Made by a program: the position numbers and the translations under genes
In this document: piece after piece, positions 12,549 to 22,300 of the stretch
Position numbering within the stretch: position 1 is the stretch's first letter
How the letters are laid out: each line of letters starts with the position of its first letter
Assembly (NCBI GenBank): GCA_029747585.1
Contig: JAPEVF010000128.1
Span: 37,164 to 101,163 of the forward strand
Direction of reading: 5' to 3'
DNA from: Pleurotus djamor
Taxonomy: Eukaryota; Basidiomycota; Agaricomycetes; Agaricales; Pleurotaceae
DNA length: 64,000 bases
The notes under the pieces: model-generated
What the model saw: the letters and a program-made list of their open reading frames with translations, nothing else
Databases searched by the model: none
Told to the model about the DNA's origin: nothing

Positions 12549-13710
12549 ATGGATGTCCCTCTTTTCTATCATGGCTCGGACGAGGAGGAGCAACTCCCTG
12601 TTTTCAATGGGTTTGTCATTGCTCAAATCATTCTTTACTCCGAATCTGATGTCATCCCAGTTCTGGTCACACTGAATACTCATCTGCCGAGTTACCGTCT
12701 ACGCGACCCTCCTGGCCCACCTTCGGTACATCCATGTCTCAAGCATACCCTTTCCCAGGTATAGTTTACCAATCATAAGTCCCATCCCCGAATTGCCGTC
12801 TTACTTCATTCAAGGCACACTCCCGTATCCTCCCTTCGACGCATTGACTGGTCCGTCGCTTTCATGTGACCCGCCCAACTTCTATGAAAATCTATCTGGA
12901 CCTGGACATGACCTTGGCTATACCATGTCTTCTATGGCGGATCTAGGAAATACTCAGTGGGCTCCGTCCCCATCAATACATCATGCGTCACGTCCTGGTT
13001 TTCACCCTGGAGCTCCGGCGTCCAGCCCTTACTTTGCCGCAGTCGCGTCTCCTCAAGTACCCCGTATTGATACCTCCGTACGGGCTAGCCCAGTGACATC
13101 GGCAGCCTCCAATACACCGCCTTCCTCTGGCTTCTTTTCTCCCGCTACGTCTGCGTCGACCTCCGTATGTCCATCTATATTATCGTCTCGGAGTAATCCT
13201 GAAAGCTTCTCTAAGCCTTGGTCCTCGTCTCCCCCATCCGCACACTCTCATTATTCCAGGTCTTCCTCAGGTATTCATTCACACTATCAGTCAGCGGGCA
13301 ATGCACATGTAGGCCACGGATTGTATCTTGATCATTCATCTCAACCTTCCCATTAGATTTCTCTTGCAAGTATTTCCCCTACGGCGACGGATTTTCCTAT
13401 TATCAGGCCGATCATCACATCGCCTGCAACCAGCCAGGCTGCTCAAAATAGGAGACTTCGTCCTGCGACGTTCATTTGTCGTTATTGCGCGGGAAGCTTC
13501 ACAGCCAAGCATAACTTAGATCGTAAGTCGCTTGTATATGAATCTTTGTGGCCATCAACAAGCTACTCATATCGTTAATTAGGTCATGAGGGAGCTCACT
13601 TGGGTATCAAATCCTGTGTCTGCGTCTGTGGGCGTACATATACCACCCCTGGTGACCTAAATCGACACCGAAAGAAAAAGGGGTGTCCTTCACCACGCGA
13701 TACCGTTTAG
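12549..13710 (+). CDS. C2H2 zinc-finger protein 4 (two C-terminal fingers, 315 aa)
   Basis: Fourth cluster member, about 2 kb after member 3 and most like it in layout. Exons 12549-12610, 12661-12758, 12815-13308, 13357-13522 and 13583-13710 stay in frame. Intron 13309-13356 is short (48 bases) and a multiple of three, but reading through it meets a TAG at 13354, so it must be removed. Finger 1: C259, C262, H275, H279 with FTAKHNLDR. Finger 2: CxC, then YTTPGDLNRH and a Cys five residues later. The intron before finger 1's first His is conserved. The middle carries PRIDTSVRA, nearly identical in sense to member 3, inside a Ser/Pro-rich stretch. Probable transcription factor. Confidence 0.82.
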
Positions 13711-14541
13711 TCGACACAGGTCTCATCCGCGCATTATATACCCACCACGATATCAAGCAAGTGTAACATCAGCGCTATCTACTCTGTTTTGTATTTGCTT
13801 TCAACTTTAAATATACCCAAATCACGAGTTTTTCACTACTCCGAGACTGTCGCATTCTTGGCCGAAGAAGGGTCCCATCAATGGCCGCGAAGGCTCCGAT
13901 CTGCGATGAGAGACTGTGCTTACAGCGTAGATCGAAACCAAGCCAGAGGTGAAGCGTTTGGCCAGACGTTCCGGCTCTTCTTCCAGGCAAAGCTCACCCG
14001 AGGCTGACCTCCATCAAGGAACTTAGAAACGGCATGCAACTAACATCATGGTGCGAGATGGGTTACAGATGTCTGATTGGTCAGGAATTGAACTCCTTCA
14101 TACGAGTGGAAGAAGCGGGAGACCCATTTCGCAGATCACTTTTTGACTTCGATCCATGCCTCGGAGCAAAAGGAGTCACCCCTCTTCGTTCCGCGTCAAA
14201 CGCGTTTTGCAGACCATCATCAATATTCCAGCGATCCACCAGTACTACGCGCCCCGCTCTCACCGCTCGGATATTGCACCCGTGACTAACATTCCTCTCG
14301 GCAAGCGGGTGCCTTAACCTAGGCGGAAGCGAAGGATATCCAAATGAAATTGTTATTGATCCAAGTACGTCTCAGGCTACGGCTTTTGCACATATGTGGT
14401 TCTACACCATTATTATCACGATATTAAGTTCTAGACCTAGACTCTGAATAAGTTACGGGAGCTATAACATAAATACTATTGATTCTTTCGTTTCATATAC
14501 TCTACATTGTCGCAGGTAGCGCGGCTCCGGGTGCTTGGAGC
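13711..14541. other. Spacer between convergent zinc-finger genes
   Basis: About 830 bases between the 3' ends of genes 4 (plus) and 5 (minus). Only short frames, no domain. It should hold both terminators. Confidence 0.4.
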
Positions 14542-15485
14542 TTACGCAGGAAGTGGTTCGGAATGCTTCTTGGACTTATGCATATGACGCTTGAGATCAG
14601 CTTTGGTAGTGAAAGAGGATTGGCAACGTTCGCATTGGTAAGGCTTTTCGTTATTGTGGGCGCTCTCGTGGCCTGGTTCCAAGGATCTGAGATAATGTGC
14701 ACCAAGCGTAACGATGCTACTCACGAGTGAGATTGTGCTTGGCAGTAAAAGCGGTAGGGCAAATTTGACAGAAATATTTGTGAGGATTGATGCGACGTCG
14801 TTCGGCAGCGCTTATGACCGCGTTCGTAGCTATCTGTCGGCGAGCTGGTGGTTCTGGGGAAAGACTTGTAAAGGCATGACTATGCATCCCTGGAGATTCT
14901 CTTAAGTTTCGTGTAAGGTACATGGGTTACAGAAAATCTACCTTGCTTGAAGCCTCCTGGAGGGTCTTGGGAGAAGGACGGTGCGGCGCTCAAAATCTCG
15001 GGTTTATAATCGTACGGGCTTGGGGCAGAAGTGGATGGGTATTCGGGGTACTGGGGGCGAAACTCTTCATCTGCTCGAGACGTCAGCATGCTCGTGGTTC
15101 GCGCGTAGACACCATTTAATCATTGACTTACACCATGGTCGGATTGGATAGACTCCATGTGACGAAGCTGGATAAGGAGAAGAGGCCAAAACAGAGCTGC
15201 CTTCACGTCCGTTAGTACGATGTTGAGGGCTCCCTTGGGGAACAGTGGGATGGTATCGTGCGTTCGGTAGGTTTACGGGATCGTACTGCTCTTGGCCTTG
15301 CATGTCCCGCCAGATACCATGGGGATAGCTGGGGCGTGAAAGATCGCTGCCAGGGTGCTGGTTGTGTCCGACTCCTTCAGTAGCATCAGCCGCGAGCGTG
15401 TCGAGAAGACTATAAGCCTACCGTAAGGATCCCGATTATTCGACCTGTTGCCACTGTTCTGGTCACTAAAGTAAGAAGGATCCAT
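14542..15485 (-). CDS. C2H2 zinc-finger protein 5 (two C-terminal fingers, 231 aa)
   Basis: First of two minus-strand members that form a duplicate pair with the gene at 18579-19542. Exons, in order of translation, are 15485-15422, 15374-15132, 15070-14942, 14853-14725 and 14672-14542, all in frame. Finger 1: C174, C177, H190, H194 with FTAKHNLTRH. Finger 2: CxxC, FTTKADLKRH and a His seven residues later, so it keeps the usual CxxC knuckle, unlike the plus-strand members. The intron before H190 is at the family position. Shared with its twin: a WR-D/E block, PQYPEYP, and an ...AERRR..PHKY block leading into finger 1. It lacks the long N-terminal tail of members 1 and 2. Likely a small nuclear DNA-binding protein. 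Confidence 0.85.
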
Positions 15486-15534
15486 CTTGAAGTCAGTTCA
15501 AGTTGAAGTTGGGGTAAGTAACCCACCATTTGCA

Positions 15535-15542
15535 CTTATATA
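15535..15542 (-). promoter_or_regulatory. TATA box of zinc-finger gene 5
   Basis: On the minus strand this reads TATATAAG, 50-57 bases upstream of the ATG at 15485. The twin gene has TATATATAG at the matching place (19594-19603), and the flanking bases of both promoters are alike. Confidence 0.5.
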
Positions 15543-17159
15543 CCCACAGAAACACTATTCTGGAGAATATCAGTCCGTTGAAATGGAGCATAGCGTGTCT
15601 GATGCCATGAAATGGCCATGAGGCTATTTCCAAGAAACCGTGAACGTAAAGGCGCTAGGAAGGTTTGCAGACCTCGAGCACGTAGAGTCCTTGCCGCAAA
15701 GAGGACAAGAAAGCTATCGAAGGTTCCCCTGGATTTTTTTTTACAAATACGTGACCGCATGCGCATAAGGACGTGCGCAAGGAACGATCATTCCGGAGGA
15801 AGACCGTAGATCAGGAAAGGGAGGGAGGGGCTGGGTGACGATACGGAGGTAGTTCCAGAGATGATCGGAGCGGGTTCAGTACGATGCAAGTACGATCTAC
15901 ATTTGGAGATGTGCTTGTGGCTGCACCTGCACCTGAGCAACCGGGAGACTGATATTTGTCGCAAGTTGAACCGTGGCTAGGGTCCATTTTGAAACATGTA
16001 AAGCCACGGACAGGCTACGGGAATCGATGATCATCTGCGCGCAATGAAAGCTCCTCCTCAGAGAGAGGATCCTTTGGGAAATGGAAGAATCAAGTGCAAG
16101 GCCAGGTGCAAAAGGAAAACCAACAGCAAATTTAGGTCATGATCATTACGAAGCGCCCCGGCGCCTAAACTCAGATCCCTCTGACCTTCACCACCGCCGG
16201 CAGTTCGGTCAGGAATCCCTCTTGAATCAACGTTTCAACATGGCAGGGTCGGATGTCAACTCCTCGGAAAAAGTCATGACCCCCACATCAGTNAATAAGT
16301 GCCATACTCACCTGGTACTACTCACCTACTCGCATTTTAGAGAACCTGAGGTCCTCCTGTTACTAAGATGGTTGAGGATCGTCTAGACTAAGCGTCAGAG
16401 TGTTCCAACGGTCATCAGCCTGTACTTTTACCTTTTACTCAATGCGTTGGTGGGTCATTGAAGGACACGTCGTTCCCATTCGCCGAAAAAGGCCTAAGAG
16501 ACTGATTTTGGCTCTGGCCCATCCTTCGGCCGTAAAGTGAGTCCTTTCAAGGTCACCGGTCAACACTCAATTGATTAGATCTCATGGTAGACCGATTGGC
16601 ATGAGAAACCCGCTCCATACGCACGCGACTTAAAATCTTTCACGCTGTGCTATACTACGTATCGTGGTTCGACATCATGTCAGCCTATACGACGCTGTTC
16701 GGCTCCCTTCACTGGACGACATATCTTTCTCTATCTACCCCAGCTGATCGTCCCAAAGCGTTTCGTTTTTTTTNCTAGTCTTGGCCACCCTGGATCCACA
16801 TGCTATGGAAGCCCCGTCCAGCGTTCAAGGAAAGTTGAAAAAATTGCGCACCTTGGAAAGTCTGCTGTCGCCTCCAAGTCGCCTCATCAACTCACCCGAC
16901 AACAACAACACAAAAACATATTTCCTCATCTTGAATCTAATTGTGTCTCCCCGGCAACTACTCCCCCCGACTCGGTATCGGTATATCCAGGACCGAATTT
17001 TCGAATTCTTGCACTGCGCCTTGACTGCGCTCCCGCGTAGTCTTCTACCCAGCCCTCGGGATGGATCTGGTGTCCATTGTTGCTGGCTGATCGACTTCGG
17101 ATATCACTGTTCCTCCTGGAATTTTCTGAGTCACTGGACGTTCCGTATCGTTAAGAAGG

Positions 17160-17780
17160 ACCGCTTACTGAGCCATCCCTTCTGATTCCCTCCTGGCGTC
17201 AAATATTCTGGTGCGGTACTATGGAGGAAGGGTCTTGACATGACATGGGACCTTGAAACCAAAGTCCCTGGCGCTCCACCCCGAACACGTTCCTTTTAAT
17301 TTTCTGGTATGCAAAACGATTTACTCAAGCAGAAATGTGTCGTTAATCCGAATTTGTCGAAACACACTCCCGACGGAGAATCGTTGTTTGGGTAGCAACC
17401 CAAGGTAAAGATGCTCTCTCATTTGGCACAGCTTGATGGAATTTCAGGGCTGCGGAGTGTCGTAGGCACACTTCTATGCCCTTCAATGACATGTGGTCGA
17501 CATTGAGAGTCTTGGTCTCACTCCACTACTTCGAAGCCACTTTGATGGCGTCAACCTTTCTAGCGAGCGAACGCGTAGGTGGACGACCGTTTCGAAGGCA
17601 GGGAATGGAATGTCAAGGGTTTGTGTGCGTTGGTGGCTAGGTCATCTCAGTCTCCTCTCATGGTGCCCGTTGTACCGTCAAGCGGCTTAATATCTTCTTA
17701 TTTCCGGTCATCGCCACTCCAGGAAAAACTGGTCTCCATATTCAATAGCACAGTTCCTACCATAGAGGTTAGATGGCGAG
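17160..17780 (+). repeat. Segmental repeat, copy A (diverged)
   Basis: Aligns by eye with about 21098-21680 of copy B: matching landmarks are the stretch at 17203-17290, the block near 17520-17560, and the block at 17640-17760. It is much more diverged than copies B and C are from each other, with many substitutions and small gaps. It shares no intact open frame with them, so it is probably non-coding flank carried along with the zinc-finger duplication. Confidence 0.6.
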
Positions 17781-18578
17781 CGCCTGAGTTTTTCCTAATG
17801 CCAACTTTTCGTAGTCTCAATCACATACATGCATAAAGAATACCGGTCATGGCACAAGAATGATTGAAGAATCTGTAACAAGTGGTATTTAGCAACTTAT
17901 CGGCCCTTCTCGTTGCTGGAGACAGTTGATAGCGAAGCTGAAGGGTCGCTCCTGATCGACGATCACTTTACTTACAGCCTAGATGGAGATCAAACCCAAC
18001 TGACTTCAGACGAACGGCCTAGCCTTCCAGTGCTCATGATCAGCAATTGTTTCGACATCGCAACACTAGACTAAAAGCCGGACTGCAACAAAAGCTCGAT
18101 GACCTCGTCCTTGGATAGTACTCATTGCTGATGAAGGAGATTCTTGCTAACGAACCAAGTCGATCGAAGAAGCAGGGGATGATGGAAGGCGCAATCGTGA
18201 CGCTCGATGGGTATTGGATATAGGGGTAATAGGGGAGCCCCTCGTTTGGTGGGCGTACGGACGTCCGTGCCAGACTGATGGTGGTACCGAGGGTAGTAGC
18301 CCACTTATTCATCTCAGATTCTGTCCCTTGCTCCCGGGCTCCTCGGAGCTCGTTTGCTACTACGACAACGAGCGGAAACGAGGGAGTGCTTGTATACTTA
18401 TCAAAGTTCGAATGGGATCGCCACTGATGGCCTTGAGGGCCTCTTCATATGACGGATGTGACTCGCCGTGATATGCATTAATTCAAGGAAATAAATAAGT
18501 TACATGAGTCAAGTTATTGATAGCACCAAGCCCTTGAGTAAGATTTCGCCTATCGGTGGGGGTTTCCATCGCTCATGA

Positions 18579-19542
18579 TTAATATAAGCGGGAGGGGAGT
18601 TGCGAGTGCTTCTTAGACTTTTCCATATGGCGTTTGAGATCGGCCTTGGTAGTGAACGACGAAGGGCAAAGTTCGCAGGTAAATTTCTTCTCGTTATTAT
18701 GCGCACTCTCATGACCTAGAGTAATCGCAGTTACACGATGAGCTAATGGTGTGAGGTATCAACCCAGTGTCCACTTACGATCAAGGTTGTGCTTTGCTGT
18801 GAAGCCAGTTCGACAATGCTGACACCAATATTTATGAGGATGGGTACGTCGTCGTTCGGACGCGTCAAGGACAGCTTCCGTAGCGATCTGACTGCGAGCC
18901 ACTGGTTCTTGGGAGCCGTTCGCCCAGCCGTTTTGATGTGTCTCTGGATATTGGGTAAGTGTACTGAGTAGCTCAAAATGGGGCTGGTGAACTATACCTT
19001 GCGAGTAATAAAGCTCTGGCGGCATAGAGTGCGTATAGCTTGGACCGGATGAGTAATAATCGTTTGCATTGGTCGTAGAATTAGCTGGGTATTCAGGATA
19101 CTGTGGGGGAAAACCAGCTGTCGAGAGTCAGTATGTGATAGCGATACATAGAATTGAGCGAAAAACTAACCCCATGGTTGGGATTGATCGGGCAGAGTAT
19201 ACGGTCTAGACATTGAGTTCGAGGGAGCAGTATAGGTGGAACCCAAGGTCTGCCCGCTCGGGTATGCAGCGTTAGGAGTTCCTTGCGGCAAAACGGAAAA
19301 GCTTGGGTGGATAGGTAAATGGTGGTGATTGTGTTGTGCTTGACCTGACGTCTCGCGCCAGGTGCTATTGTAGGCTTGAACTCTCGAAGGTTCGACGGAG
19401 GGGTGATGAGCGCGTCGTTGCTGTCCTTCCGCACTGTCAGTTAGGAGTTTCGTGATTGTTTTGGACGCTTACTGTAGCGGTCCTGCCTCTCGGAAGCGTC
19501 GACGTAGGGTTGGATGCCAAAATTAGAGTTAGAAGGAAACAT
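18579..19542 (-). CDS. C2H2 zinc-finger protein 6 (two C-terminal fingers, 236 aa)
   Basis: Twin of the gene at 14542-15485. Exons in order of translation: 19542-19473, 19425-19171, 19117-18998, 18907-18779, 18715-18579; all joins keep frame. Exon 4 is 129 bases in both twins, and the fingers align without gaps. Finger 1: C177, C180, H193, H197 with FTAKHNLDRH. Finger 2: CxxC, FTTKADLKRH, then a His seven residues on. The acceptor of exon 2 was placed at 19426 rather than at the nearer CAG, because only that frame gives the blocks shared with the twin (STWRET, VLPQGTPN, PQYPEYP). A probable small transcription factor; binding specificity is likely close to its twin, since the recognition residues of finger 2 are the same. 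Confidence 0.85.
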
Positions 19543-20670
19543 CTTCAAAGTTCGAGCAGGAATCGATGCAGATTGAGTGAAGTAACCCCAGCTGCTATAT
19601 ATACCCGCATCCAACACGCAGTGCTAGGGATAAAATGAAATATAGCTTGCTTGATGTCAATGGAGAGGCAGACTTGGGGGGCAATTTCTAAGAAACATCA
19701 ATGGCGCTGAACGTGACGCTTGTAGACTTTGGGCGCGTAGATAGAAACCCTGCCGTAAGTAGAACAAGAACATCGAAATGTCTGACAGATCTTTCCAAGT
19801 TCGACTGCATATGTTTAGGATACAAAGTACGCAAGGAACGATCATTGCGGAAGAAGGTCGTACAAGGATCGGGGTGTGCAGATTCCAGAAACTCGGCCGA
19901 GACTGAAAGGCGCTGGGCCCTGGCATTGAAGTGAGGCTCATAAGTTCAGATCTTGAGATACGAATTTTGAGCCAGGCGTAACAAAAGCCACAGCCAAAGA
20001 CGTATGTAGATAGGACTGGTCTGCACGTCAGAGACTGTAGGCTCAAGCTCATCCGGATTCGGGATACATTTTGAAACATGTGAGACAACGGATATCCCGA
20101 AGATCAGAATTTTCGCACATTGCCAACGTATGTTCGAGAGATGCATCAAACCGGGTGGGTCGTCGATGGAACAAACCAGGGTCAATGCACCGAGCGCCTA
20201 AGCCCGAGTAAGCCTCCGCTCTTTTTCACGTGGAATTTTTCTTGGATCAATGAACGTCGACCTCTCCAAAAATATTCATACATATCTGCGATGTCCGTGG
20301 TTACTCGACTGTGGAAGTTGCACAGTTATGGGGTGCTCAGAGTCCATGCCGTGCATTCGGATCCATATCGAGACGCAAACTGGACTTTCGCTAGCATGTA
20401 CCCGCAGAGACTGGTATTGGTAGCTTTAATGATGGTGAACGACCAGGACATTGGAATTTTGTCCGATGAGCTCGTTGGGCCTCTCACTTTCAAGTTTGTT
20501 CGTCTTTTGTACCTAAGTCCCTTCCTCGCTATGGCACACTTTTTTACTCATTGTGACAGACTCATCACAGATAAGTACACATGTCTACGATTGGCATGAA
20601 TGAACCGCGAACCAAGGGCGTCAAGACATGGCTCCTCCGCTTATTTACTTCGCATATCGCACTCTACACT
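19543..20670. other. Promoter of zinc-finger gene 6 and unassigned DNA
   Basis: The first ~570 bases are the duplicated promoter described for gene 5. From about 20110 to 20670 there are only short frames and no domain. Confidence 0.4.
19594..19603 (-). promoter_or_regulatory. TATA box of zinc-finger gene 6
   Basis: Alternating TATA stretch 52-61 bases upstream of the ATG at 19542, at the same place as in the twin gene, within a shared promoter block. Confidence 0.5.
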
Positions 20671-21925
20671 CATGATAGCCCACAGAACGCCTCTGGGCCA
20701 TTTAGAAGTATTTCAACGCGGGTTTCCCTTGACGTACATCCGATGGAAGCGCGACACAACGTCCTCGTGGTGTTGGTGGAAATTTTCTGTGCCCCTTGGA
20801 AAGGCTGGCATTCGATAATTCAATGCGGACGAAAGACGAAGGCACTAAATCTTCCGGCAAGTCTTGAATTAAATTGTATCTGGACGGCTTTTGCAAGCTC
20901 CGACTAAATATCAGTCTACGGTGCAGTGCGCACCGATGGCTCTCGCTCTGCACTCGCGCAGGCTCGGTTCCCAAGATCCCCTTGAAAGTGATTCTCTGCT
21001 GTGTATTACTACTCACTGGCCTCCTGCATTTTCACATTCGGCTAGGTCACTCTTACCGATCTATCAGGAATATGACTTGTCATCATATCAAGAAGCTGGA
21101 CCGTTTACCAAGCCAACTGGATATTTTGGTGCGACACTACCGATGAAGATCTTGATATGGACTGCATGGGACCTGGAAACTCAAAGCCCTGGCGCCCCAC
21201 TCACACGTTCTGTTTAATTTTCCAATATGTATCAAAATTTCTGCTCCAGGATCGTGTCGTTTCATTCGAAGTCGTCGGAAACATCCACACGACGGTGTTT
21301 GTTATGGTAAAAGCCTGAGCAACACCAAGTCACGCTGCTCTGTCATGGGCACAGCTTGAATGCCTTGCTGGGCCCTCCAGTGGTGTCATTAAGTGCATCG
21401 TGTGGTCTCTGATTTTTGGGTGTCGCTCCACTTCTTCAAAGCCACTTCGACGGCGTGGGTCTTCCGAAGGAAGAAGCGCGTTTAAATGACCGTTTCGATG
21501 ATATGATAGTATGGAGGGTCAAGGACTTGTGGGTGTTCGTGGCGAAATAATCGCAGTCTCCTCTCATGATGCCCGTTCGTACCTTCAAACGGTTAAATAT
21601 ATTCCCTTTTTCGGTAAATTGCTCTATCTTCACTCCAGAAAAATTCCGTCTTCAGAAACAATAGCACTGCTAGTTCCATAAGGTTCATGTGCTGGTTTTG
21701 ACTCGTTGTGGTAGAGCGTGGAAGCGCCTGTACGCCGGGCGCCTACCGGCAGATCCCTTTCAGGGTCCTGTAATTCCAGTGATCCCGGCTTGTTCCTCCT
21801 CAACTTATACGATCCAACTTTCTTGCCCCTCCCGACAGCGTTCACAACGTCGCAGCATCCGATTTTGTATCTCTGCTAGCCAATATGGCTGGCGGCCAAA
21901 GCCCCTTCACATTGTCCCCGGCATT
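20671..21925 (+). repeat. Segmental repeat, copy B (1.25 kb)
   Basis: Near-identical over long stretches to 29157-30432 (copy C), for example 21060-21250 against 29545-29720, with scattered small gaps. The end of copy B (21884-21925) carries the start of the gene that is intact after copy C: ATG and the codons for MAGGQSPFTLSPAF. After this the sequence diverges and the frame stops within ten codons. Copy B is therefore a promoter and truncated 5' end of that gene. Confidence 0.75.
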
Positions 21926-22300
21926 TGCTCGGAATTGCGGTGCTCGCGTCTCCTTTCGAAGCATCTGATCCCCTTCGACCTCGATGATTATCCGTCCATC
22001 GCGCATTTACGACACCAACCACCGCCGCCAACACCTCGCATTTCCTCCATTCAGGCCATCCCCGGTCCTCCAACACTCCCAATCTCCCTCTTCCACGCAT
22101 CCATCCACCGCCATCGCACTCTCTACAAGTCGCGCCATTCCCTACTCCCTTCCACCAAGTCGGATCCACCCAACCTCATCAAGGACAACACACGCGCCCG
22201 AGCTCGCAGTGCTCAGTGCTCACAAAACCCGCATACAAGCAGGATGGACATTTTCAAAAATGACAAAAGATGCCACTATGTTGATTTCGGTGAGTATTCT
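21884..22300 (+). pseudogene. Truncated 5' copy of the 873-aa gene
   Basis: Starts with the same leader and first 14 codons (MAGGQSPFTLSPAF) as the gene at 30392. A few codons later the frame changes and ends at a stop near 21960. The following Pro/Ser-rich sequence to about 22300 may be a fused or scrambled remainder, with a donor-like GTGAGT at 22290, but I could not build a consistent gene from it. Confidence 0.5.

Larger units (their letters stand above)
15486..18578. other. Region between the twin zinc-finger genes: promoter plus degenerate repeat copy
   Basis: 15486-16060 matches the region upstream of the twin gene at 19543-20110 (for example shared stretches at 15775-15795 and 19835-19855, and around 15985 and 20070), so the promoter was duplicated with the gene. 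17160-17780 is a decayed copy of the segment at 21.1-21.7 kb. Single n's at 16293 and 16774 look like assembly marks. No intact reading frame with a recognisable domain was found. Confidence 0.5.
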
